Assembly: GCA_900755005.1 (NCBI GenBank)
Contig: CAAEEX010000097.1
Coordinates: forward strand, 1-64,000
Origin: an uncultured Collinsella sp.
GTDB lineage: Bacteria; Actinomycetota; Coriobacteriia; Coriobacteriales; Coriobacteriaceae
Direction: 5' to 3'
Length of the DNA: 64,000 nucleotides
The notes under the pieces were generated by a model. It was not told the origin of the DNA, made no database searches, and was given only the letters and a program-made list of their open reading frames with translations. The translations under genes and the position numbers were made by a program. Positions 55,000 to 63,982 of this stretch are shown one piece after another. How positions within the stretch are numbered: position 1 is the stretch's first letter; every line of letters starts with the position of its first letter.

Positions 55000-55374
55000 C
55001 TACTCGGCGACGGGAGCCTCGGCAACAGCCTCGGCCTCTGCCTTGACAGCCTTCTTGGCGCGGGACGTAGCCTGGACCTTCACGATCTTCAGCTTGGTGA
55101 GCTGCTGACGGTGACCCTTCAGACGACGATAGCGCTTGCGCTTGTGGAACTTGAAGACCAGCTGCTTCTCGCCCTTGAACTGCTCAACGATCTGAGCGGT
55201 AACCTTGGCCTTGGCCAGCTTGTCGGGATCGGTGACGATCTTCTTACCATCGTTGAGGAAGATGACCGGCAGGGTGACCTTGTCGCCCTCATTGCCCTCG
55301 ATCTTCTCGACGGTGATGACATCGTCGGTGGCGACCTTGTACTGCTTGCCGCCCGTGTTAACGATTGCGTACAT
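55000..55374 (-). CDS. rplU: 50S ribosomal protein L21, extended C-terminus
   Basis: 23S-binding protein. The 124-residue product from ATG 55374 opens MYAIVNTGGKQYKVATDD and has the KFHKRKRYRRLKGHRQQLTKLKI signature in two adjacent parts. Beyond the usual about 103 residues is an Ala/Glu-rich tail (KAVKAEAEAVAEAPVAE). First gene of rplU-rpmA. Confidence 0.95.
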   Translation of the reverse strand: MYAIVNTGGKQYKVATDDVITVEKIEGNEGDKVTLPVIFLNDGKKIVTDPDKLAKAKVTAQIVEQFKGEKQLVFKFHKRKRYRRLKGHRQQLTKLKIVKVQATSRAKKAVKAEAEAVAEAPVAE

Positions 55375-55416
55375 GTTTACTTGCCCTTCATGCATCAGTT
55401 AGTGCAACAGCCGAAT

Positions 55417-55445
55417 ATAGTAGCAGGCGAAAATACCCCCGTCAA
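55417..55445 (-). promoter_or_regulatory. Promoter of rplU-rpmA
   Basis: Minus-strand TTGACG (55440-55445), 17-bp spacer, TACTAT (55417-55422). The -35 overlaps the stop codon of the DUF2344 gene. Confidence 0.7.
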
Positions 55446-56254
55446 CGAGTATGTGGAGCAAATCCACAAGTTCGCACAGGTATGGGGCTGACGAGTCGGC
55501 CCTCGTCGTCCTCGCATGCTTGATTCTGACGCTCGACATCGTAGGAGCAGATGGTCACGAGGTCTTGCATACCGGTGGAAACAATAGGTGCATCCACGCC
55601 CGGGGTCAAGCCCTGCAACAAAACATCAGCAGCAGAAAGCAAAATTTCCGGACGCATGGAGCCCTCGTTATCGGCATGGGTGTCGAGCATGAGCACCAAA
55701 TGGTCCGGGCGCTCCCCCGCCGTGAGCTCATAGCCCACGAGCGTGTGATCCAAATCCAAGCGCTTGCTCTTTTTGCCGCGCGCGTAGTCGATGCCATGGT
55801 CCGCGCGCAGCGTGTCGATCGCACGACGCACCTCGTCGGTGCTTACGGGCGCCTCGGGGTCCAGGTGCAGGTCGATTCGGTACGACAGGCGCGTGAGCTG
55901 GGCCGTGAGCGCCGGCGTGCGCACGTCGATGTAGGCGGCCTCGATGGGCGCCAAATCGGCCGGGGACGCCGCGGCCAGGTGCTCAAAGGCCTCGTCGAGC
56001 GCAACGAACTCGGTCATAAACAGGTCATACCACTCGCAGGTCGACGACGTGCCAACGGGTAGCGCCGAGGAGAAACCCACGCGCATGTGCGGAGAGAAGC
56101 CCTGCGTGACGGCATAGGGCAGGCCCGCACGGCGCACGATGCGTTCAATGGTATGAATCAGTTCCAGGTGGCCCAGGTACTTGAGGCGATCGCGTTTGCC
56201 ATAGCGAACGCGAAGCCTAAAGAGCGTGGGGTTGTCGGTCAAGCGCTCACTCAT
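55442..56254 (-). CDS. DUF2344 / TIGR03936 radical-SAM-linked protein
   Basis: The 270-residue protein begins FRLRVRYGKRDRLKYLGHLELI, the DUF2344 signature, and has GFSPHMRVGFSSALPVG. It always accompanies a TIGR03960 radical SAM protein, as here (ATGA overlap with the upstream gene), or is fused to it; the joint function is unknown, possibly RNA-related given links to rne/rng and rplU-rpmA in other genomes. It has no iron-sulfur motif of its own. Confidence 0.85.
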   Translation of the reverse strand: MSERLTDNPTLFRLRVRYGKRDRLKYLGHLELIHTIERIVRRAGLPYAVTQGFSPHMRVGFSSALPVGTSSTCEWYDLFMTEFVALDEAFEHLAAASPADLAPIEAAYIDVRTPALTAQLTRLSYRIDLHLDPEAPVSTDEVRRAIDTLRADHGIDYARGKKSKRLDLDHTLVGYELTAGERPDHLVLMLDTHADNEGSMRPEILLSAADVLLQGLTPGVDAPIVSTGMQDLVTICSYDVERQNQACEDDEGRLVSPIPVRTCGFAPHTR

Positions 56255-58128
56255 GCGCGATCACCCACCAATACGTTCTTGGCATGGAGCGTGGGGCAGA
56301 TTCCGCAGCCGGTGCACGACGTGCGGGTGCAATCGGGCGTCGTAACGCCCTCCAGCGAGCGGCGGTACTCGCGCTCGAGGAAGCCGCGCGTGCAGCCGGG
56401 GCTCACGTGCTCCCACGGCAGGCGCCAGTCCAACTCGTAGGGCAGGTGCACGAGCTCATTGAGGTCGATGCCGTTTTTGGCAGCAGCCTCCTTCCAGTTA
56501 TCGAGCGAGAAATGCTCTACCCAGGCGTCAAAGCGAGAGCCAGCGCGCCAAGCATCGATGATGACGGGCGTCATGTCACGACCGGCGCGGGAGAGCGCGG
56601 CCTCGATGAGCGAGGTCTCGGCATCGTGGTAATGCACGCGGACGGCACGGTTGCGAACGCTCGTGATAAGCAGCTTCTGGCGACGCTTGACGTCGTCGTA
56701 GTCGAGCTGCGGGCACCACTGGAACGGCGTGGCAGCCTTGGGGATAAAGACCGAAACCGAGATCGACACCGAGATCGAGCCGCGACGAGCCTTGGGCACC
56801 ACGGAACGACCGAGCTCCAGCACGTGATCGGCCAGATTGGCGATGGCCACGATGTCCTCGTCGCGCTCGCCGGGAAGGCCCATCATAAAGTAGAGCTTCA
56901 TGCGGTTCCAGCCGGCCTCGAAGGCTGCTTTGGCCGCGCGATCCAAGTCCTCTTCGGTCACGTTCTTGTTGATGATGTCGCGCATGCGTTGGCTACCGGC
57001 CTCGGGGGCAAACGTCAGGCCGCCCTTCTTTTCGCCGGCGACCGACTCGGCCATATCCACGCCAAACGAATCCAGGCGCTGCGAGGGAATGGACACGCGA
57101 ATGCCCGTATCCTCCAGGCGACGGTTGAGCCTGCCGAGCACGTCGCGAATGCAGGAGTGGTCGGTCGTGGAGAGCGAGGTCAGCGACACCTCGTCATAGC
57201 CGGTCTTTTCCAGACCCTGAATCACCGACGAGACGATCTGGTCGGCCGAGCGCTCGCGCACCGGGCGATACGTCATGCCGGCCTGGCAAAAACGACAGCC
57301 GCGGGCGCAGCCGCGCAGAATCTCGATAGACAGGCGATCGTGAACCAGCTGCGCATAGGGCACGCACGACTGCGACAGCGGATTCGTGGCGCCGAAATCC
57401 TCGACGACGCGTTTGTAGACCACGGTCGGCGCATCCTTGCCCTCGCGCGGCACGGTGTAGCCATGCGGCGAGCAGGGCTCGTCGTGACGAACCTCATAGA
57501 GCGACGGCACGTAGTTGCCGGCAATGGATGCAAGCTGCTCAACAATCTGCGCGCGCGGGACTCCTTCGTCGCGCAGGCGGCGATGCAGCTGGCAGGTCTC
57601 GAGCAGCGATTCCTCGCCCTCGCCGATGAGGATGGCATCGAAGAAGGCCGCGTACGGCTCGGGGTTGTACACCGAGGGGCCGCCGGCGATGATGATGGGG
57701 TCGTCTTCACCTCGGTCGGCCGCTAACAGCGGAATGCCAGCGAGGTCGAGTGCCTCGAGGAAGTTCGTCACCGCCATCTCGTGCGGCACATGCAGGCCGA
57801 CGATATCAAACGAAGCGACCGGCGCTGCACCCTCGAGCGAGAGCAGCGGAATGCCTGCCTCGCGCATAGCGTCACCCATATCGGGCCACGGCACATAGCC
57901 ACGCTCGCAGGAGATGCCCTCGGCCTGGTTAAGGATGTTGTAGAGGATGGCGATACCCTGGTTGGGCAGACCAACCTCGTACACATCCGGGTAGATCAGG
58001 CAGCAACGGTAGTCGGCATCGGCCTTGGAAAGCGTGCCCCACTCGTGATCGATATAGCGGCTCGGCTTTTCGACCTTGGCGAGCAGCGGCTCAATTAAAT
58101 GAAAGCAGTCTTGATACGGAACGCGCAA
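56251..58128 (-). CDS. TIGR03960 B12-binding radical SAM protein
   Basis: The 625-residue protein has an N-terminal B12-binding-like domain (about 30-170), a radical SAM core with CARGCRFCQAG (CxxxCxxC) and a C-terminal Cys cluster CTRTSCTGCGICPT that may bind a second cluster. TTG start at 58128 with AGGGG. Role unknown; it pairs with the DUF2344 gene downstream. Located behind the mre-rodA cluster and ahead of rplU-rpmA. Confidence 0.85.
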   Translation of the reverse strand: MRVPYQDCFHLIEPLLAKVEKPSRYIDHEWGTLSKADADYRCCLIYPDVYEVGLPNQGIAILYNILNQAEGISCERGYVPWPDMGDAMREAGIPLLSLEGAAPVASFDIVGLHVPHEMAVTNFLEALDLAGIPLLAADRGEDDPIIIAGGPSVYNPEPYAAFFDAILIGEGEESLLETCQLHRRLRDEGVPRAQIVEQLASIAGNYVPSLYEVRHDEPCSPHGYTVPREGKDAPTVVYKRVVEDFGATNPLSQSCVPYAQLVHDRLSIEILRGCARGCRFCQAGMTYRPVRERSADQIVSSVIQGLEKTGYDEVSLTSLSTTDHSCIRDVLGRLNRRLEDTGIRVSIPSQRLDSFGVDMAESVAGEKKGGLTFAPEAGSQRMRDIINKNVTEEDLDRAAKAAFEAGWNRMKLYFMMGLPGERDEDIVAIANLADHVLELGRSVVPKARRGSISVSISVSVFIPKAATPFQWCPQLDYDDVKRRQKLLITSVRNRAVRVHYHDAETSLIEAALSRAGRDMTPVIIDAWRAGSRFDAWVEHFSLDNWKEAAAKNGIDLNELVHLPYELDWRLPWEHVSPGCTRGFLEREYRRSLEGVTTPDCTRTSCTGCGICPTLHAKNVLVGDRA

Positions 58129-58138
58129 CGGAAAACCC

Positions 58139-59068
58139 CTAAGCAGCGAGATCGGATGCGTCTTGGTAGGACGCCATAGGACGGGTAGCGCCCGCGACCG
58201 TGGTCACCAGATCGCGAACGCGGGAGAACGTGGCAGTGACCACCTCGTTGGCACGGCTGTAGTCGACATCGCGCTCGTAGAGCGAAACGAGCGCACGGCC
58301 CATGCCATAGGTGCCCGCGGCAGCAGTGAGCGCCTTGACGGCAAACCCAATATGCGGCGTCTGCTTGACGAGCGCACGGGTGACCGCGCGGATCACAAGA
58401 CCGCCGGCAAGCACGCCCGCGACCTCGTAGCCGCGCTCAGGCTTAATGCCGCGTCCAAAGACGGCAGCGAGCTCAAAGAGCATGCCCACCTGAGCCAGCG
58501 CCATAACGGGATAATCGGCGCCCGGCAAAAACACCAGCGCACCGGTCGCCATATTGGTGAGCGCGCACGAGGTAATGATACGATTGGCCGCCGCGATGCG
58601 CATGAAGGCAAAGTTCGCCGCAAAAGCCGTTTCCTTTTCGGTGCGATCGAGAATCCAGCGGGCAAGCGTCTCGAGCAGATACGTCTTATCGGTTGCCGCC
58701 ACCACGCCGAGCATGGGCGTGGACTCCTCGATAAACGGCACCTCCACAGCAGACTCGGCAAGCACGCACACGGGCGCGCCGGCGATCACGAGCTCCTGCA
58801 CGGCACTCTCCAAGCGGTCGGAGCCGCACGAGAGCACCAGCACCACATCGGTATCGGTCTTTGGAGCAATTCGCTCCTCCCCCAGACGCTCGACGCGCAC
58901 AATGCCCGAGGTCGTCTGCGGCACAAAGGCGTCACGCACCGTCTCGGCCAGAAAGCGCGAGGCGGACGAATCCAGATAGACCGAGACGCGCACCGGCGTA
59001 TCGGAATCCTTCTTAACGGACGCGCCCATCTTAAAAGCGCGGGTCAGCTTATCTACGGGAATTTTCAT
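58139..59068 (-). CDS. DUF697-like membrane-associated protein, function unknown
   Basis: The 309-residue protein has an N-terminal alpha/beta half (VRVSVYLDSSASRFL, DTDVVLVLSCGSDRLESAV) resembling a nucleotide-binding fold without a P-loop, and a C-terminal helical half (about 150-280) with ANRIITSCALTNMATGALVF-type helices that resemble DUF697, found in GTPase-linked membrane proteins. It sits 18 bp after rodA in the elongasome operon and 10 bp before the radical SAM gene, so a link to envelope growth is possible but only inferred. Confidence 0.6.
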   Translation of the reverse strand: MKIPVDKLTRAFKMGASVKKDSDTPVRVSVYLDSSASRFLAETVRDAFVPQTTSGIVRVERLGEERIAPKTDTDVVLVLSCGSDRLESAVQELVIAGAPVCVLAESAVEVPFIEESTPMLGVVAATDKTYLLETLARWILDRTEKETAFAANFAFMRIAAANRIITSCALTNMATGALVFLPGADYPVMALAQVGMLFELAAVFGRGIKPERGYEVAGVLAGGLVIRAVTRALVKQTPHIGFAVKALTAAAGTYGMGRALVSLYERDVDYSRANEVVTATFSRVRDLVTTVAGATRPMASYQDASDLAA

Positions 59069-59086
59069 AGCAAACCCCTCCAGCGG

Positions 59087-60313
59087 TTACGCGGCGCCCG
59101 AACGATGCCGCCATATGGATTGTACGATACCCACCGTCAGCAGCTGAATCATCATCGAAGACGAACCGAAGCTAATAAACGGTAGCGGAATACCGGTAAT
59201 CGGCATCATGCCGATGCACATGCCGATGTTTTCGAAGGTCTGAAACGCCCACATGCCAACGATGCCCACACACGAAAGACGCAAGAACAGCGACTCACAC
59301 TTAAAGGCGACGCGAATCGTCGAAAAGATCAGCAGCACGTAGAGGCACAGGAGCAAAAAGGAACCGCAAAAGCCAAAGGTCTCGGATAGGAAGGCGAAGA
59401 CAAAGTCGGTGTGGAACTCAGGCAGAAAGCCGCCGGCCGACTGCGTCGCATGGCCCAAACCCTTACCAAAGAAGCCGCCCGAGCCAACGGCGATAAGCGA
59501 CTGCTGCAGGTTGTAGGCATCGTCCGAATCGGCATTATCGGGGTCGATAAAGACCGTCAGGCGGTTCATCTGATACTGCTTGATGAGCACATCGTGGCCG
59601 AGCAACGAATCAAAGACCGAATCGAGCGCCAGGACGAGGGCCACCAGGCCCACAAGCAGGGCCAGGGTCGACAGCACCCATTCGCGGCGCGCACCGCTCA
59701 TGCAGATGACGATGGCGCCCGAGACCAGCACGACCAGGCCCGAGCCCAGGTCGCCCATGGCAACGACGGCCAAAAACGGGATGGACAGCATGCCGCAGAG
59801 CTTGACGTAGTCGCGAACGGTATCGATGCGGCCGTTATACTGCGAGCCAAGCGTGGCGATAAAGAAGATGGTGATGAGCTTGGCAAGCTCGACCGGCTGG
59901 AATGTCAAGCCGATACCGGGAATCTTGATCCAGCCCGTCATGCCCAGACCGCCCGTATAGGACAGACCCGGAATCTTGGGCGAGAAGATCACGATCAGGT
60001 CGATGACGAGCAACGCCGTCGAAAAATTGGAAATACCGCGCAGATCGGTACGCCAGACGAGCACCGCAAGCACCGCGCCAATGCCAATGCCCAGCAGGTG
60101 GCGCGAGAATGAGGCGTCGGCCTTAAACTGTGACGCCGACCAAATAATGATGGCGCCATAGGCAACGAGCGCGACGGTAGCCAGCAGCACACCGATATGC
60201 ACCTTTTGGCGAAACGTACCGCGCGAGGCCGAAAGTTGCTTGTTGACGCGGTCTAGGCTGCTGCGAGAGCCGGTCTTGGTTGAACGGAACAGATCCGCCG
60301 GAGAAAAATCCAT
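59087..60313 (-). CDS. rodA: RodA peptidoglycan polymerase (SEDS family)
   Basis: Glycosyltransferase that works with PBP2 in cell elongation. The 408-residue protein has about ten membrane helices and SEDS signatures TFQPVELAK, PEFHTDFVFAFLSE and GIPLPFISFGSSSM. A charged N-terminal tail of about 35 residues precedes the first helix. It follows mrdA by 9 bp. Position after mreC, mreD and mrdA makes it RodA rather than FtsW. Confidence 0.94.
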   Translation of the reverse strand: MDFSPADLFRSTKTGSRSSLDRVNKQLSASRGTFRQKVHIGVLLATVALVAYGAIIIWSASQFKADASFSRHLLGIGIGAVLAVLVWRTDLRGISNFSTALLVIDLIVIFSPKIPGLSYTGGLGMTGWIKIPGIGLTFQPVELAKLITIFFIATLGSQYNGRIDTVRDYVKLCGMLSIPFLAVVAMGDLGSGLVVLVSGAIVICMSGARREWVLSTLALLVGLVALVLALDSVFDSLLGHDVLIKQYQMNRLTVFIDPDNADSDDAYNLQQSLIAVGSGGFFGKGLGHATQSAGGFLPEFHTDFVFAFLSETFGFCGSFLLLCLYVLLIFSTIRVAFKCESLFLRLSCVGIVGMWAFQTFENIGMCIGMMPITGIPLPFISFGSSSMMIQLLTVGIVQSIWRHRSGAA

Positions 60314-60322
60314 CGCAACCTC

Positions 60323-62392
60323 CTATCGAACCGAAGAATCGCCCGAGGCCGAAGAGGTATCGGGCTCGTCATAAATCACGCCGAGCACGTCGCGCACGAC
60401 ATGCATCGCGGTATCCGAACCACCGCCGCCCTGCTCCAGGACAGTAGCGATGACATACTTGGGATCATCGGCCGGTGCATAGGCGCAGAACCACGCGTAT
60501 TCGTCCTCGCCGCTTTTCTCGCCCGTGCCCGACTTGCCGTACACCTGCGGCGTCAGGGTGCCAAAGTGAGCCGCCAGGGACGTCGATGCCGTGTAAATCA
60601 CGTCGTGCATGCCGTTGCGAACAAGAGTCAAATCCGAATCGCTGTTGATCTTGGCCTCCAGGCGCTTCTTCTTGCCCTTGCCGTTGTACTTATAGGCATC
60701 GCCGTCGCCATCGCGCGACACGGCAGACAAAAACACGTGAGGCACGTACTGTTTGCCGCCGTTGGCAAGACCCATATAGGCGCACGCCATCTGCAGGGGC
60801 GTCACCAGGATGTCGCCTTGGCCGATGGCAATGTTGGTCATATCGCCGGCATTCCACTTGCGGTCCTCGGCAGAGGCGTCGGTAAAGTACGACTCTTTCC
60901 ACTCGGCATCGGGAATACGGCCCGCGCCCTCACTCGGCAGATCGATACCGCAGGTCTTGCCTAGGCCCCAGCGACGAAAGACCTCCTGCAGGCCCTCGGA
61001 ATGCTGCTCGTCATAAAAGAAGGCCTTGCCCATGTCGTAGAAGACGGGGTCGCACGAGTTGGCGATACCCGACTGCAGCGTCATGGTGCCGTGGCCAGAC
61101 GTCAGCCAGCAGCGCTTGCCCCAAGCCTTGCCCAGGCCCGTCCAATAGCCCGTGCAGTTGGTTGTCTGCGTTGAAGTGTAGGTTCCAAACTCAAGACCGG
61201 CCAGTGCCGAGAGCGGCTTGATGGTCGAGGCCGACATGTACTGTCCGCTAATGGCGCGGTTGAGCAGCGGGTGCGAACCTTTGTCATCATTGAGCTCGGT
61301 CCACACGTCATTTGAGACGCCGCCGATAAAGACGGACGGATCGAACTTGGGCTCGCTCGCCATGCCCAGGATCTCGCCATTGTTGGGATCGAGACACACC
61401 ACAGCGCCGTTGCCGGCATTGCTGTAGCCAGTGGTCTTGGCAAGCTCGATGGCGCTCGCCAGCGCCGTCTCACAGGCCTGTTGGATCTTAAGATCGAGCG
61501 TGAGCTTAATGTCGGAGCCGGCCTTGGCGGGCACGGCGCCGGCCTGACCGGTCACATTGCCCGAGGCATCGACCTTGACGGTCTGCTCGCCACGAATACC
61601 CTGCAGCAGGTTTTCGTAGTAGCTCTCAACACCCGCCTGGCCCACGATATCGCCCGACTGGTACGTAATCCGGCCAGCAGAAGCATCATCATCGCCAGAG
61701 GTTTTCTTATTCTGGGCCTCGAGCTGCTCGGAGGTAATGGTGCCGGTATAGCCCAAGATATGGCATGCCGTCTCGCCATATGGATACTGGCGCTCGGTAC
61801 GCTCGGCAATCTTGACGCCCGGGAACTCGCCGGCGTGCTCCTGAATATAGGCAACCGTGGAGCGACGGACGTCCGTCGCGATGGTATGCAGGCTCTGGGC
61901 GCCCTCGGAATTGTCCTGAATATTGCGCAGCACCGCCACGTAGGGCATACCGAGCACGTTGGCAAGATGGCGAACCAGAACCTCATCCTCGGCAAGGTCG
62001 CGGTAGGCCACGACAGCAAGTGAGGGACGGTTCTGGACAAGCGCCACGCCATTGCGGTCGAGGATGCGGCCGCGCACAGCGGGTGTGGTAACGGTGCGCG
62101 TCTGATTGCTATTAGCCTGCTTTTCGTAATAGTCCGACGAGACCATCTGCATGCCCCACAGCTTGACGGCAAGCGCCGCGAACATCGCGCCCACACCCGT
62201 GGTGAGGATGGAGAAGCGGCCCTTAAAGGCGGTCGCCGCGGTATTGCCCTCGCCCTCGGTGGCGCGCGGGGCCGTCCCATGCTGCGTATCGTAGGTAAAA
62301 CGAGAATCGCCGCGACGCATAATGACCAGTGCGACCACGATGGCCACAACCAGCACGATACCGGCGATAATAACCGTCATCTGGGAAGACAT
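60323..62392 (-). CDS. mrdA: Penicillin-binding protein 2 (class B transpeptidase)
   Basis: Transpeptidase partner of RodA. The 689-residue protein has two hydrophobic helices near the N-terminus (about 6-25 and 60-80), the PBP dimer region (VRGRILDRNGV), the SxxK motif with S389 (STIK), an SxD-type second motif (NSCDPVFYDM) and the third motif KSGTGE. The KSG and SxD variants occur in PBP2 and are not defects. The extra N-terminal helix is unusual. mreD precedes it. Confidence 0.95.
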   Translation of the reverse strand: MSSQMTVIIAGIVLVVAIVVALVIMRRGDSRFTYDTQHGTAPRATEGEGNTAATAFKGRFSILTTGVGAMFAALAVKLWGMQMVSSDYYEKQANSNQTRTVTTPAVRGRILDRNGVALVQNRPSLAVVAYRDLAEDEVLVRHLANVLGMPYVAVLRNIQDNSEGAQSLHTIATDVRRSTVAYIQEHAGEFPGVKIAERTERQYPYGETACHILGYTGTITSEQLEAQNKKTSGDDDASAGRITYQSGDIVGQAGVESYYENLLQGIRGEQTVKVDASGNVTGQAGAVPAKAGSDIKLTLDLKIQQACETALASAIELAKTTGYSNAGNGAVVCLDPNNGEILGMASEPKFDPSVFIGGVSNDVWTELNDDKGSHPLLNRAISGQYMSASTIKPLSALAGLEFGTYTSTQTTNCTGYWTGLGKAWGKRCWLTSGHGTMTLQSGIANSCDPVFYDMGKAFFYDEQHSEGLQEVFRRWGLGKTCGIDLPSEGAGRIPDAEWKESYFTDASAEDRKWNAGDMTNIAIGQGDILVTPLQMACAYMGLANGGKQYVPHVFLSAVSRDGDGDAYKYNGKGKKKRLEAKINSDSDLTLVRNGMHDVIYTASTSLAAHFGTLTPQVYGKSGTGEKSGEDEYAWFCAYAPADDPKYVIATVLEQGGGGSDTAMHVVRDVLGVIYDEPDTSSASGDSSVR

Positions 62393-62405
62393 CTACGAGC
62401 CTCCC

Positions 62406-62972
62406 CTATTTGAGCTTACGGGTCTTGGGCTTAAAGCGCATGCCCGTCTGGCGTCCGCCACGTGCGGAGAATCCATAACCGGACTGCGGCACGACGCCGG
62501 ACATCAAAAACGGAATGGCAACCAGACCCGTCAGGATCGAAGACGGCAGCGCATGGCCGAAGATCGCCACGACAAAGCTCGTCTCCAAACCCATAAACAG
62601 CAAGATGATGCTGTAGATCACATTAATGACGAGCGCGAAGACACCCACCGTGATGCCGCGCGCACTCGGGGTACCGCCCGTCTGACCGGCGGCGCTATGC
62701 ACCAGGGCAAAAGAACCCACGGTCAGCAGGAGCGACATAACGCCCACCGGCACGGCAGCGGAAAGGTCATAGAACAAGCCGCTGCAAAAACCGCACGCGA
62801 CGGCACGGGTCGGGTCGCCCGAGAACACGCTTAGGCACACCAGGATAATCATGAAGTTGACGCGACCGCCCGCAATGGAGATCTGCGGTGCCAGGCCTGC
62901 CTGCAGCAGCACGCACACGATGGCGGCGATTACAAACGTGCGGGAGCTCATCCCCTGCTCGTGTAGATCCAT
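62406..62972 (-). CDS. mreD: Rod shape-determining protein MreD
   Basis: Small integral membrane protein of the elongasome. The 188-residue protein has five hydrophobic helices, the GGRVNFMIILVCLSVFSGDP segment and a basic C-terminal tail (KPKTRKLK). ATG at 62972 is seven bases after GGGGG; an ATG six bases earlier (62978) sits too close to it. mreC stop is 5 bp upstream of 62978. Confidence 0.9.
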   Translation of the reverse strand: MDLHEQGMSSRTFVIAAIVCVLLQAGLAPQISIAGGRVNFMIILVCLSVFSGDPTRAVACGFCSGLFYDLSAAVPVGVMSLLLTVGSFALVHSAAGQTGGTPSARGITVGVFALVINVIYSIILLFMGLETSFVVAIFGHALPSSILTGLVAIPFLMSGVVPQSGYGFSARGGRQTGMRFKPKTRKLK

Positions 62973-62983
62973 GGACATGCCCC

Positions 62984-63982
62984 CTATTCGCTCGAGCCGG
63001 AATCGGTCGTCTCGGACGTGTCGGAACGGTCATCCGAGCTCTCGTCCTTCGTCTTGGTCGCAGCATCGCGCGACGTTCCCTGCGGCGTGCTGTTAGCGGT
63101 GCTCACGTCCTCATCCGAGGCCGACTGTTCGTCAGTCAGCGAGGTGATGACCAGCACTTCCTCGTTGTTCTCGGCCGTCGTCTGGGCGCGCACCACAATG
63201 GTGTAGTACACGTCGTTTGCCGATTTCTCAACCGACGAGACGGTGCCGAGCGGTAGACCCTTGGGGAACACACCGCCAATGCCCGAGGTCACGATGATGT
63301 CGCCAACCTTAACGTCAGAGTCGACGCTCACGTACTCAAGACGCAGCGTGCCGTCAGCCTGACCCTGCAGCATGCCCTGGGCGCGCGTGTCCTGCACCAT
63401 AGCGGACACGCCCGAGTTCTCGTCGCCAATCAGGCGCACGGTGGACGTCTTGGCCGAGACCTCGATAATCTGGCCTATGACACCGGCAGAACTCGTCACA
63501 GGCATGTTGATGGTAAGACCGTCGGCAGAACCCTTATCGATGGTGACGGTCGAGGTCCAGGCATCGCCCGAAGCGCCGACGATACGAGCTGCGGTTGATT
63601 TGAGGTTGTAGGTCGACTGCAGGCCGACCAGCCCCTCCAGTCGCTCGGCGGTCTTTTGAGCCTCGGAGAGCTCGGCAACCTTAGAGGTCAGTTCCTCGTT
63701 TTGCTTCTTAAGCTCGTCAAGCGTGTCCTGCGACGCCGTAAGGTTAGAGAACACGTTACCGATCGCATTGAAGGGAGCCGCCACAGCCGAGCCCACAAAG
63801 CGCACCGGCGAGGTAATCGTCGTCACGCCCGAGCGCACGGCATGAATCGGTCCTGCCTCGCCCTCGCGGATGTAAAACGTGAGCAGCAACACCGAAATCA
63901 GGCTGAAAACAATCAACGGGCGCATACCCGTTGATTGTCGCTTGGTATTCAGATTTGTGGAGAAACCCGAAGATCGTGCCAA
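62984..63982 (-). CDS. mreC: Rod shape-determining protein MreC
   Basis: Periplasmic scaffold that activates PBP2-RodA. The 332-residue protein has one membrane anchor (about 22-38), a coiled coil (about 83-115, LDELKKQNEELTSKVAEL), two beta-barrel domains (GSADGLTINMPV, VTSGIGGVFPKGLPLG) and a Ser/Thr/Asp-rich tail (from about 290). TTG start at 63982 with GGTGG upstream. mreB, if present, would be beyond the right edge. Confidence 0.92.
   Translation of the reverse strand: MARSSGFSTNLNTKRQSTGMRPLIVFSLISVLLLTFYIREGEAGPIHAVRSGVTTITSPVRFVGSAVAAPFNAIGNVFSNLTASQDTLDELKKQNEELTSKVAELSEAQKTAERLEGLVGLQSTYNLKSTAARIVGASGDAWTSTVTIDKGSADGLTINMPVTSSAGVIGQIIEVSAKTSTVRLIGDENSGVSAMVQDTRAQGMLQGQADGTLRLEYVSVDSDVKVGDIIVTSGIGGVFPKGLPLGTVSSVEKSANDVYYTIVVRAQTTAENNEEVLVITSLTDEQSASDEDVSTANSTPQGTSRDAATKTKDESSDDRSDTSETTDSGSSE

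Noticed and set aside
60323..62392. Loss of the SxN motif in PBP2
   Set aside because: NSCDPVF fits the SxD variant seen in PBP2-type proteins, and SxxK and KSG are intact, so the enzyme is likely active.
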